A program made the translations under genes and the position numbers. A stretch of DNA of 64,000 nt from Lysinibacillus odysseyi (GTDB lineage: Bacteria > Bacillota > Bacilli > Bacillales_A > Planococcaceae), in contig JABUKB010000001.1 of NCBI GenBank assembly GCA_014595895.1, positions 1,922,001 to 1,986,000 on the forward strand. Reading direction: 5' to 3'. The notes below the pieces were generated by a model. That model did no database searches, had not been told where the DNA came from, and worked only from the letters and a program-made list of their open reading frames with translations. How positions within the stretch are numbered: the stretch's first letter is position 1; each line of letters opens with the position of its first letter. Of this stretch, positions 54,397 through 62,682 are shown piece by piece.

Positions 54397-55541
54397 GTTG
54401 TGCTATCTCCTTTTAGTTGTTTCATTATCTTAGTAAATGCTTGTTTGAATAATTGAATGTCTTCATCTGTTGTGTGCATGCCAAAACTTATACGCAAAAC
54501 GCCTTTTTTAAAATGCGGATCAATATTTAATGCTTCTACCACATGACTTGTTTTTGTTTGCTTTGATGAGCAGGCACTCGATGTAGAAACGATAATGCCT
54601 TCTTTTTGCAGGGCATTGATTAAAATTTCACCCTTTAAATCACGTATACTCAGTGAAGTAATATACGGTGCCCCTTGCTCTGTTGATAGCAAATGAATAT
54701 CACGACCGAAACTTTTTAAAAATGCACGAAGCTCTTGTTGCCAAGCTTTATATTTTTTACTGTTAGCAGGTATACTTTCCACAGCTAAACGGGCAGCTTT
54801 TGCTAGCGCCACAGCTTGCGGTACCGCTACCGTTCCACTGCGCAGTCCAAATTCCTGACCGCCACCCACAATAAATGGCACAATCGGGAAGGATTTTCGC
54901 ATCGCTAAAACCCCTGAACCTTTTAACGCATGAATTTTATGACCCGAGACCGTTAAAAAATCCGGTCCTGTTTCTCCGTTAAAAGCAATGGGCATTTTGC
55001 CAAAGCTTTGTACGGCATCCACATGGAATAATGCACGACTTTGGGTATGAATGATACGCGCTGCTTCTTCAATTGGCTGAATAGCCCCTACTTCATTATT
55101 GACATGCATAATGCTCACTAAAATGGTATCCTTGCGTACTTTTTGACGCAGTTCTTCCAAAGAAATAACACCGGACGCATCCACTGATAAGTATTCTACG
55201 TCAAAACCCTCTTCTTCTAAACCTTTCATAGCTTCCAGCACAGATGGATGTTCAATCTCCGTCGTGATAATATGCCTGCCTTTGTGGGTAGAAATACGCG
55301 CGACACTAAAAATAGCAAAGTTATTGGCTTCTGTACCGCCTGCTGTAAAAATAATATTATTCGTTTCTGTATGCAATAGATGAGCTAATTGTTCCCTTGC
55401 ACGTGTTAATAATGCATTCGCTGTAACACCAGCTTCATGGATAGAAGCCGGATTAGCATAATATTGCTCATTGACTTGTACAAATGTATCCAGTATCTCT
55501 TTATGCGGCTTTGTTGTCGCACTATTATCTAGATAAATCAT
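54393..55541 (-). CDS. Cysteine desulfurase (NifZ/IscS-like) partner of ThiI
   Basis: 382 residues, fold-type I PLP enzyme. PLP Lys in VSGHKIHALKGSG (near 202), PLP-contacting His in AGGTEANNFAI and MHVNNEVGAIQP, and the active-site Cys in STSSACSSKQTK (near 325). It moves cysteine sulfur to ThiI for s4U, as in the B. subtilis nifZ-thiI pair. It is short in the C-terminal region compared with IscS, as usual for this subgroup. Separated from ezrA by a terminator. Confidence 0.92.
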   Translation of the reverse strand: MIYLDNSATTKPHKEILDTFVQVNEQYYANPASIHEAGVTANALLTRAREQLAHLLHTETNNIIFTAGGTEANNFAIFSVARISTHKGRHIITTEIEHPSVLEAMKGLEEEGFDVEYLSVDASGVISLEELRQKVRKDTILVSIMHVNNEVGAIQPIEEAARIIHTQSRALFHVDAVQSFGKMPIAFNGETGPDFLTVSGHKIHALKGSGVLAMRKSFPIVPFIVGGGQEFGLRSGTVAVPQAVALAKAARLAVESIPANSKKYKAWQQELRAFLKSFGRDIHLLSTEQGAPYITSLSIRDLKGEILINALQKEGIIVSTSSACSSKQTKTSHVVEALNIDPHFKKGVLRISFGMHTTDEDIQLFKQAFTKIMKQLKGDSTT

Positions 55542-55573
55542 TTTTTCGACCTTCTTTTTTAAAATTCAAATAT

Positions 55574-55618
55574 AAAGGAGCTGTCCTTCACGCATATGTT
55601 GGACAGCTCCTTTTTTTC
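55574..55618. terminator. Terminator downstream of ezrA
   Basis: A 13-bp perfect stem (AAAGGAGCTGTCC with GGACAGCTCCTTT) has a strong T run on the plus side but a weak one on the minus side, where ezrA needs it. Confidence 0.65.
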
Positions 55619-55664
55619 ATTATTATATTATAACTCTATTTTTCGGAAGATGGTACCTTTCATT

Positions 55665-57374
55665 TTATAATTTTAACTTAATATCTTCCTGCACAAGAAC
55701 CTCAATTTTTTTGATTGCTCCAGGCTCCACCATTTCTACTGCTGCCGCTGCATCTTCTAGTGCCTTGATATAACGGAATTGATGGAAAGCATTCTCGGCT
55801 TCCTGTAAACGTTCATTCATTTGTGGATTTGTCGCGCGATAGCGGTTCCCATATTGAATAATCCGTTCAATTGTTATTACATTAATTACCATTTCACGTG
55901 CGCGCGCTTTGACATCTTCAATTTCTTTTTTAGCCAACTCTAAATTCGCATGGACACGTTCCATATCAAGCGGTATTTCTTGCAGGCTTTGCATCACGAC
56001 AAACAGCAGCTCCTCTGCTTCTTCGAGACGTTTGTCCATCTCTTCAGGAATACCAGGCATTTGTGCACGCTGTAACATACGCTCGATATCATTCAGCGAT
56101 TTCTTCAGGCTTTCTAGCTGATGACGCGCTGTATTTTCATCAACACGCAGGTTTTTTAAGCGCAGCGAGAAATTCTCTTGCTCTTCATTGAGACGTGCAA
56201 TTTCTTCGCTTAGCTCTTCCAGTTCTTCCTTCAAACTTGAATATGCTGATTTTTCTTCCACTACGCGCGATGTTAATAGCTCATAGCGGCGATGTATAGA
56301 CTCTAACTGCTTTAAGCAATTGCGAGGTAACTCAGCCTCTTTTTCAGGCAGATGATAGCTGCGCTGCACATAATCCGCTTCATCACGCACTTCACGTGTC
56401 ATCACCATAACGCGCATTAATGTGTCACGTACCGGTTCGCAGTGTACATCGACATATTTCTTAGCGACGACTTCTTTTTCCAGTACATCATAAAACTCAT
56501 CGATTTCACTATTAATTTCATCGATGCGCGGTTTTACTTGGTCAATATCGAGGTCGGCAATCGCCTGTTTTAAATCATTTAGCTCTTTTTCTACCTCATC
56601 TAAGTACTCTGTTAGCTCTAAATGGCGTAAATAGTACCCTTGCCCTTCCATTTCACGCTGACCGCTACGCAACTCATGAATAGCCGCAGGCAATTTCGTT
56701 TGCACATCCGTTAAAAGAGCAGGCACTTCGTTCAATAACTCAAATATATTCTGCGCTTCTTTATTTAGCGTCAGCACTACCTCACGCGCCTGCAAATAAT
56801 TCCCTTCCTCCGTTAAAACATCGAATGAGGCGATCTTGGGCACGAAATCTTCCAGACGCTTCTCTATTAGCTCTAGTGCAGGACCAAATGAATGCTGATG
56901 GGCTAAAACCGTCTTACGTGCAGAACGGTAGTATTCTTTTAACTGTTCTATTTCAACACGATTTTTTTCTTCGCTACCGATTAGCTCTTCTAACTCAGAT
57001 AAAATTCTTAAGCGTGTTTGATCACATTCTTCAATCCGTTCGGCAATCTCTTTTTCCACCGCAGTTGCCTTGTTAAATTTAAAATAGTCTCTATATTCTT
57101 CAGCATCAAATAATAGAGAATCAATTTTAATAATATGTACGTCGGTAACTTCCGCCCAGGCATTGCGCCAGTTTTCAAATAGTTCTTCTGTTTGACCATT
57201 CATATTGAGTGTTTTCACTCGAGTTAATTCTTCATAAATCGGATAATGCTGGACTTCCAGCTTTTCTTTTTCTAGTCGTTTAATTTCAGCAGTATGCTTT
57301 TTTCGAATGATAAATCCGACGGTTGCAAGTAATGCTATTAGTACGACTGCAACAATGATGATATAATTTATCAT
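55665..57374 (-). CDS. ezrA: Septation ring formation regulator EzrA
   Basis: 569 residues. One N-terminal transmembrane helix (about 2-23) is followed by a long cytoplasmic stretch of spectrin-like coiled coils rich in Glu, Leu and Lys, as in EzrA, which inhibits FtsZ ring formation away from midcell and helps divisome assembly. The C-terminus contains RIIQYGNRYRATNPQMNERL and RYIKALEDAAAAVEMVEPGA. Monocistronic. Confidence 0.95.
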   Translation of the reverse strand: MINYIIIVAVVLIALLATVGFIIRKKHTAEIKRLEKEKLEVQHYPIYEELTRVKTLNMNGQTEELFENWRNAWAEVTDVHIIKIDSLLFDAEEYRDYFKFNKATAVEKEIAERIEECDQTRLRILSELEELIGSEEKNRVEIEQLKEYYRSARKTVLAHQHSFGPALELIEKRLEDFVPKIASFDVLTEEGNYLQAREVVLTLNKEAQNIFELLNEVPALLTDVQTKLPAAIHELRSGQREMEGQGYYLRHLELTEYLDEVEKELNDLKQAIADLDIDQVKPRIDEINSEIDEFYDVLEKEVVAKKYVDVHCEPVRDTLMRVMVMTREVRDEADYVQRSYHLPEKEAELPRNCLKQLESIHRRYELLTSRVVEEKSAYSSLKEELEELSEEIARLNEEQENFSLRLKNLRVDENTARHQLESLKKSLNDIERMLQRAQMPGIPEEMDKRLEEAEELLFVVMQSLQEIPLDMERVHANLELAKKEIEDVKARAREMVINVITIERIIQYGNRYRATNPQMNERLQEAENAFHQFRYIKALEDAAAAVEMVEPGAIKKIEVLVQEDIKLKL

Positions 57375-57497
57375 TGTAAGCCCCCTATTCCAAATGTCTG
57401 AATTGGCTAATTTACTTTTAATAATACCATGTTTTCTACTATTTGTTTCAACTATTTACTGCTAAAGACGTAGATTATCTTAAGGAGGTTTTCCAGC

Positions 57498-58286
57498 ATG
57501 AAAAGGGACGGTCATATTCACACACCATTTTGTCCACACGGTTCTTCGGATTTGCTTGAATTATATATTGAAAAAGCAATCTCATCAGGTTTTACGGATA
57601 TTTCTTTTACAGAGCATGCTCCCCTCCCTGCTAATTTTGACGATCCAACACCGGATCAGGATAGCGGAATGAATCCGGATTATCTTGATAATTACTTTTT
57701 ACAGCTAGCTGAGCTTCAAAAGTATTATCGCTCAAAAATAAATATTCGTATTGGCTTAGAAGTAGATTATATTATTGGTTATGAAAAAGAGACCACGGCA
57801 TTTTTGAATGAAGTCGGTCCTAGATTAGACGATGCCATTTTATCTGTCCACTTTTTGCGTCATGAGCATACATATAGCTGCATTGATTTTTCAGAGACTG
57901 AGTTTATGCGTTTCGCTGAGCAAGTAGGGAGTGTAAAAAAAGTATATGATTTATACTATAATACATTGGAAACATCCATTTTAGCCGACTTAGGCCCTTA
58001 TAAGCCTAAACGCATCGGCCATCCAACACTTGTTCATAAATTCCAGCATTTTCATGGTGAAACAATCGATGATGATGCACAGGTAAAATTGATTTTGCAG
58101 CTAATGAAAGAACAAGGCTATGAACTGGATTACAATGGGGCTGGATTGAGCAAAAAACATTGTTTAGAACCTTATCCGCCAATACATTTATTTGAATACG
58201 CTCAATCCATTGAGCTGCCTTATGTGTTTGGCTCTGATGCACATACGGTGAAAGATTTACATCAACACTATACCAAACTTTTTTAA
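57498..58286 (+). CDS. hisJ: Histidinol-phosphatase HisJ family (PHP)
   Basis: 262 residues of the PHP superfamily. Metal ligands in DGHIHTPFCPHGS (near 4-16), FTEHAPLP, the Glu of IGLEVDYI, SVHFLRHEHTY and FGSDAHTVKDL. It would dephosphorylate histidinol phosphate in histidine synthesis. No other his gene is near; the B. subtilis orthologue hisJ (ytvP) is similarly isolated next to ytsP. AAGGAGG precedes the ATG. Thirteen nt before the next gene. Confidence 0.88.
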   Translation: MKRDGHIHTPFCPHGSSDLLELYIEKAISSGFTDISFTEHAPLPANFDDPTPDQDSGMNPDYLDNYFLQLAELQKYYRSKINIRIGLEVDYIIGYEKETTAFLNEVGPRLDDAILSVHFLRHEHTYSCIDFSETEFMRFAEQVGSVKKVYDLYYNTLETSILADLGPYKPKRIGHPTLVHKFQHFHGETIDDDAQVKLILQLMKEQGYELDYNGAGLSKKHCLEPYPPIHLFEYAQSIELPYVFGSDAHTVKDLHQHYTKLF

Positions 58287-58298
58287 GGAGATTTTATC

Positions 58299-58778
58299 AT
58301 GTTTACAAAACAATCTTTTACAGGGACATTAGACGAACAGTATACTAGTATATCAAAACAATTGGACGCTCTACTTGCAGGAGAGGCGGACCAGATTGCT
58401 AATTTAAGCAATGCAGCAGCCTTATTAAATACTTTTTTAACAGATATTAATTGGGTTGGCTTTTATTTAATGAAAGACGGCGAGCTTGTATTAGGACCGT
58501 TCCAGGGTTTACCTGCATGCGTACGTATTCCGGTGGGCCGTGGCGTGTGCGGTACTGCTGTGGCTGAGAAGAAAACGATGCTGGTAGCAGATGTTCATGC
58601 ATTCCCTGGTCATATCGCTTGCGATGCTGCTTCCAATTCGGAAATTGTCATCCCTTTACAAAAAGACAATGAAGTCATTGGTGTGTTAGATATCGATAGC
58701 CCTCTCAAAAATCGATTTTCTGCAGAGGACCAAGCAGGGCTTGAACAATTTGTCGCCGTTTTAATGAAACATATCTAA
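58299..58778 (+). CDS. msrC: Free methionine-(R)-sulfoxide reductase (GAF domain), YtsP-like
   Basis: 159-residue GAF-fold reductase acting on free Met-R-O. All three conserved Cys are present: LPACVRIPVG, GRGVCGTAV and HIACDAASNSE, together with INWVGFYL and VLDIDSPLKNRF. AAGGAGA precedes the ATG and the gene is co-directional with hisJ. Its stop TAA is followed after TAA by repeat copy 3. Confidence 0.92.
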   Translation: MFTKQSFTGTLDEQYTSISKQLDALLAGEADQIANLSNAAALLNTFLTDINWVGFYLMKDGELVLGPFQGLPACVRIPVGRGVCGTAVAEKKTMLVADVHAFPGHIACDAASNSEIVIPLQKDNEVIGVLDIDSPLKNRFSAEDQAGLEQFVAVLMKHI

Positions 58779-58781
58779 TAA

Positions 58782-58929
58782 AGTGAAACTTCAATCAGTG
58801 GGGGGGTTTTCCTCACCCCACTGATTGTTAGTTGAACCAATCGGGCTTTTACGGGTAGTTGATCTCCCGCCTATCCTTTTCGTCCTTCTTAAGCTAGAGG
58901 CGGGAGTCTTAATACCCGTTAATGCGGGA
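58782..58929 (+). repeat. Structured repeat element, copy 3, short form (candidate HEARO/OMEGA-type RNA)
   Basis: Begins AGTGAAACTTCAATCAG, 3 nt after the msrC stop, and ends TTAATGCGGGA. It keeps the first hairpin (CAATCAGTGGGG with CCCCACTGATTG), GAACCAATCGGGCTTTTACG, GGGTAGTTGATCTCCCGCC paired with GGCGGGAGTCTTAATACCC, and the terminal segment, but lacks the two middle hairpins of copies 1 and 2. 148 nt; no open frame of note. Confidence 0.8.
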
Positions 58930-58933
58930 CAAA

Positions 58934-58969
58934 AAAGACCCTACCGTCCACATCGACAGTAGGGTCTTT
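58934..58969. terminator. Bidirectional terminator of msrC and the GGDEF gene
   Basis: AAAGACCCTAC and GTAGGGTCTTT form an 11-bp perfect stem flanked by an A run and T residues. It lies directly after repeat copy 3. Confidence 0.8.
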
Positions 58970-58973
58970 CAAA

Positions 58974-60833
58974 TTAAAGTTGCATTGTTTTATCAAAAAG
59001 ACGACATTGATTTTTCCCATTCTTTTTAGCGCTATAAAGAGCCGTATCAGCCTGCAAGAAAATCGATTGGAACTCCGGTCTATTTTCTCTTTCCCAAGTA
59101 ATCAAACCTGCAGAAATCGTAACTGATGGTGTTGTCGTTTGTGGGATAGAAGCAATAATCTGCTCAGAAAGTTCCAATGCCCCTGATTCTTCGATATTCG
59201 GGACATAAACCGATAACTCTTCTCCGCCCCATCTCGCACAAATCCCCTGTTTTCCAACCATTTTCATCAGTTGGCGACCAATCTGTTTTAATACCTGATC
59301 TCCAATTTGATGTCCGTACGTATCATTTACACGCTTAAAATTATCAATATCAATCAACATAAACATCCCTGAATCATCCTGCATTAAAGATGTTTCCACA
59401 TAGCTGTCCAAGTAGCTGCGCGCATATAATTTCGTCAAATGATCACGATCAACCATCTCCTGCAGCCTATTTCTTAAAATAGAGTTTGCAATCGCTAATG
59501 ACGAGTGATGGATAAGAGACTGCATTAGTTTAAAGCTATCGAACGAGAAGAAATATGGATCACTATGTAAAACAATACTAAATCCATTTATACGCTCCTC
59601 TACAATCATCGGTATAGCCATTACAGACTTATACTTTACTTCATCTGCAATCAAGCGGCTAAAATCCGCTATAAACACCGGATCATGTGTACTCTCAAAA
59701 TGCTTTTCCACATATTCTAAATACATCTTCCCGTCCTCCGACTTAAACAAAGGAGTACAGGCATCCGTGAGTTCATAATCTTCCCCTTGCTTAAATACGA
59801 AACAAATTTCCATTGGCTGAAATGATTTGATTAATTGCTTCTGTAAAAATGTAAGCATTTCATTTATGTCGAGCCTCATGTTTAAACGATGGGAAGTTTC
59901 ATTTATTAACTGCAAGTCGCTTACTAAACGATGGGATTGATGATACAGTTTTGCATTTTCCAAGGCATTGCCCGAAGCTTGTGCCAGCATACGGATGAAA
60001 TCAATTTGAGTACTTGTAAATTCATAGGTAGGAGATGCACTTACTTGTAAAATACCATAGATAGCTTGCCTGCCTTTAATAGGGGCATTTAATAAACGGC
60101 ATTCTAAATCATGCGCAACTTCTGTCGTTACATTTCCAGAAACAAACGCCTCAATTGTAGATGGTCTTTCTGATAGATAATCAAAAGGTTTTATGTTAAC
60201 AGTCGTTTGACGATCTTGATCGTTAGAAAGAATCAATTCCACTCCAAAGTCCGGAAAATTCCCTTGTATCGTGATTAAAACGTTTTGCAAAATAACATTT
60301 ATATCCATCGTAGAATGGAATAAATCTGTCATATTATAAAGTTTACGGTATTGATTTCCGTTGATGCGGACCTCTCGCGTTTCTTTTAGACCAGAAAACA
60401 ACTTAGAGATTACCTCAATCAGCTCATCTAATAGGTCTGTCTTAAAAAAGTTTTCCCATTTAGGCGAACTTTCAAATAATAGAACTCCATAAGGAACCTC
60501 TCTGCTTGTTTTGAGCAAGATCATGTAAGACATTTTTTCATATTGCTTACGCTCACTTAAAAAGTAAGGGACTTTTCTAATATGAATTTCATTAAAATAG
60601 GGTTCAAATAGTTCCCAAGGTATATTTTCATTTTCATTATTTGTGTCTATAGACTTTAATATTTTATCTTCATATACGAGAACTGTACTTAATTGAATAT
60701 CGAAATACTTATGCAATATTGAAAAAAACGCATTTGAACAATCTTTTAATTCAAAAGATTGTTCAAATCCTTTCATATATATGTCTAATAAATCAGATTT
60801 AATATTCTTTACCATCTGTTGATGCTCATTCAT
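58974..60833 (-). CDS. dgcP: GAF-GGDEF diguanylate cyclase, DgcP/YtrP-like
   Basis: 619 residues, soluble. A long sensor part (1-450) contains at least two GAF-like segments (about 160-300 and 310-450); the C-terminal GGDEF domain has the active-site variant ARWGGEELSVYV and DIDNFKRVNDTYGHQIGDQVL. c-di-GMP synthesis is likely. The inhibitory I-site (RxxD) is absent (VGKQGIC at that position). The start is ATG 60833 after AAAGGTGA; a TTG seven codons earlier is less likely. B. subtilis DgcP occupies the same place beside ytsP. Confidence 0.88.
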   Translation of the reverse strand: MNEHQQMVKNIKSDLLDIYMKGFEQSFELKDCSNAFFSILHKYFDIQLSTVLVYEDKILKSIDTNNENENIPWELFEPYFNEIHIRKVPYFLSERKQYEKMSYMILLKTSREVPYGVLLFESSPKWENFFKTDLLDELIEVISKLFSGLKETREVRINGNQYRKLYNMTDLFHSTMDINVILQNVLITIQGNFPDFGVELILSNDQDRQTTVNIKPFDYLSERPSTIEAFVSGNVTTEVAHDLECRLLNAPIKGRQAIYGILQVSASPTYEFTSTQIDFIRMLAQASGNALENAKLYHQSHRLVSDLQLINETSHRLNMRLDINEMLTFLQKQLIKSFQPMEICFVFKQGEDYELTDACTPLFKSEDGKMYLEYVEKHFESTHDPVFIADFSRLIADEVKYKSVMAIPMIVEERINGFSIVLHSDPYFFSFDSFKLMQSLIHHSSLAIANSILRNRLQEMVDRDHLTKLYARSYLDSYVETSLMQDDSGMFMLIDIDNFKRVNDTYGHQIGDQVLKQIGRQLMKMVGKQGICARWGGEELSVYVPNIEESGALELSEQIIASIPQTTTPSVTISAGLITWERENRPEFQSIFLQADTALYSAKKNGKNQCRLFDKTMQL

Positions 60834-60980
60834 TAAATCACCTTTTTCTTTCAACTCAACGAATCAATACAATTATATATCCTTAAGTATACACGGGTTA
60901 TGCCTATTTGACTATTAATTTATGGTTTTTTCTAATTATACATTCCTTGATTTATATTTTATGCTTTTAAGCTTTATATC

Positions 60981-61009
60981 TTGACGCTTGTTCCTAAAAA
61001 AGTTACAAT
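60981..61009 (+). promoter_or_regulatory. Promoter of rpsD
   Basis: TTGACG, a 17-nt spacer and TACAAT; transcription would start near 61016. Confidence 0.75.
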
Positions 61010-61015
61010 AGCATT

Positions 61016-61205
61016 TGTGTAAAATAAACGCAGCAGTTATGCAAATTTGTAATGTATTTTGTTCCTCTAACTGGTTAGATGGTGTAATAGTAACCGAATC
61101 GGCTGCTTCGGCGAAATTACGTGAAAATGAAATGCTTATAAATTCGGGGATAACTGGTTTTTGTTTTACAACAAAAAAACCAAATTAAAAGGAGGAGACA
61201 CAATT
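61016..61205 (+). promoter_or_regulatory. Long rpsD leader, probable S4 autoregulatory RNA
   Basis: About 190 nt of untranslated leader with GC-richer, structured sequence (AACTGGTTAGATGGTGTAA, CCGAATCGGCTGCTTCGG) before AAAAGGAGGAG. B. subtilis S4 represses its own leader; the same is inferred here from position and length, as I could not align the fold. Confidence 0.5.
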
Positions 61206-61808
61206 ATGTCTCGTTATACAGGTCCAACTTGGAAAGTTTCTCGTCGCTTAGGTATTTCTTTAAGCGGTACAGGTAAAGAATTAGAAAAGCGTCCATACGC
61301 TCCAGGTCAACACGGTCCAAACTCTCGTGGTAAAAAATCAGAGTATGGTCTACAATTAGCAGAAAAACAAAAATTACGTCATATGTACGGTATGACTGAA
61401 CGTCAATTCAAAAACTTATTCGTTAAAGCTGGTAAAACACAAGGTGTACACGGTGAAAACTTCATGATCCTTCTTGAAACTCGCCTTGACAACTTAGTTT
61501 ACCGTTTAGGTTTAGCTCGCACTCGTCGTGCAGCTCGTCAATTAGTTAACCATGGTCACATCTTAGTGGATGGTAAACGTCTTGACATCCCTTCTTACTC
61601 AGTGAAACCAGGTCAAACGATTTCTCTACGTGAAAAATCTCAAAACCTTGCTGTTGTAGGTGAAGCTATGGAAGTAAACAACTTCGTACCAGAATATTTA
61701 TCATTCGACGCTGACGCTAAAACAGGTACTTTCTTACGTTTACCAGAGCGTTCTGAACTGTCAGCTGAAATCAGCGAACAATTAATCGTAGAGTTCTATT
61801 CTCGTTAA
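61206..61808 (+). CDS. rpsD: 30S ribosomal protein S4
   Basis: 200 residues; primary 16S rRNA-binding assembly protein. [20 protein letters not shown] at the start, then [20 protein letters not shown] and the S4 RNA-binding domain ([32 protein letters not shown]). The start is the ATG 8 nt after AAGGAGGAG. Strongly biased, highly expressed codon use. Monocistronic, with a terminator behind it. Confidence 0.98.
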   Translation: MSRYTGPTWKVSRRLGISLSGTGKELEKRPYAPGQHGPNSRGKKSEYGLQLAEKQKLRHMYGMTERQFKNLFVKAGKTQGVHGENFMILLETRLDNLVYRLGLARTRRAARQLVNHGHILVDGKRLDIPSYSVKPGQTISLREKSQNLAVVGEAMEVNNFVPEYLSFDADAKTGTFLRLPERSELSAEISEQLIVEFYSR

Positions 61809-61835
61809 TAAAACTTTGTTGCATTTAGCAACAAA

Positions 61836-61882
61836 GAAAGCCCTAGAAACCTTGTTAAATCAAGTGTTTCGGGGCTTTTTCT
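61836..61882 (+). terminator. Terminator of rpsD
   Basis: AAAGCCCTAGAAAC pairs with GTTTCGGGGCTTT and CTTTTTC follows. A second perfect hairpin, CTTTGTTGC/GCAACAAAG (61814-61836), lies between it and the stop. Confidence 0.85.
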
Positions 61883-61923
61883 GTTTTATATATTATGCAA
61901 GTTAGAGCATTAAAACACATTTA

Positions 61924-61956
61924 TTTGGGGCTAGTTTGGGGCTAAATTGGGGCGAG
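61924..61956 (+). repeat. Three tandem TTGGGGC repeats
   Basis: TTTGGGGCTAG, TTTGGGGCTAAA and TTGGGGCGAG follow each other without spacing just after rpsD. They look like direct protein-binding repeats such as integrase arm sites, but no integrase gene is in the window. Confidence 0.5.
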
Positions 61957-62013
61957 CGTGTGTATAGGAATGAGTGGGTTAAATCATTTTAACTCTTTGT
62001 TACTTTTTCACTG

Positions 62014-62051
62014 AAAATATACCTAAGTGAAATTTCACTTAGGTATATTTT
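62014..62051. repeat. Perfect 38-bp palindrome, probable bidirectional terminator
   Basis: AAAATATACCTAAGTGAAA (62014-62032) is followed without a spacer by its exact reverse complement. With A4/T4 ends it can terminate the minus-strand gene at 62112. Confidence 0.8.
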
Positions 62052-62111
62052 AGGCATATTAATCTTTAGTTAACTAAATAATTTACTTTTCAACAAAATA
62101 TTAGCACTAAA

Positions 62112-62657
62112 TCACATTACAAACTTTTTATCATTCACTAAAATATTGATTAGAACACCCATATCTAATTCTTTTTTTACTTCCTTATACCAAATATCAA
62201 GATTTTGTCTACCTATGTTTTCCTCTTCTGTTTTTAGATAAATATTTATTCTTCCACTTATATGCCCACCTATATTCACAATAAAGGGCTCTACTTTTAT
62301 AACCTTAATACTTTTAGGGAGATACACTATTTTTTGGGCTATTATCCCCTCTATAAATTCTATATTAATATCATTATTTTCCTTTTCTGATATTTCGTAT
62401 TTTTTGATTTTCACTACATTTAAAACTATAAGACATATAGGTAATATTGCTATTAAAAGGAGTTTATACTCATTTAGAATAAACGGTATTGATATAGAAA
62501 ATACTAGCCATATAACTAAAAGAACCCACATTACAGCTATCAAATATAAATTATAAACTTGAATAAACAAGGAATTTACCTTTTTCTCTTTATTTGAAAA
62601 AGACAGCAGGAGATAAAAAATAAAGCACATCAAGTGAATAAAAACGATTAAATGCAT
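62112..62657 (-). CDS. Unrecognised membrane protein in AT-rich end region
   Basis: 181 residues. Hydrophobic helices at about 1-19, 30-57 and 62-84 are followed by a soluble C-terminal domain of about 95 residues (IEFIEGIIAQKIVYLPKSIK, VIKVEPFIVNIGGHISGRIN, LDIWYKEVKKELDMGVLINI). No family is recognised. Base composition is clearly more AT-rich than the housekeeping genes, suggesting acquired DNA. It is 25 nt downstream of the large gene that runs off the window, so the two probably form one unit. Confidence 0.6.
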   Translation of the reverse strand: MHLIVFIHLMCFIFYLLLSFSNKEKKVNSLFIQVYNLYLIAVMWVLLVIWLVFSISIPFILNEYKLLLIAILPICLIVLNVVKIKKYEISEKENNDINIEFIEGIIAQKIVYLPKSIKVIKVEPFIVNIGGHISGRINIYLKTEEENIGRQNLDIWYKEVKKELDMGVLINILVNDKKFVM

Positions 62658-62682
62658 TTTATCCCCTCCCTCTTCTCACCAT

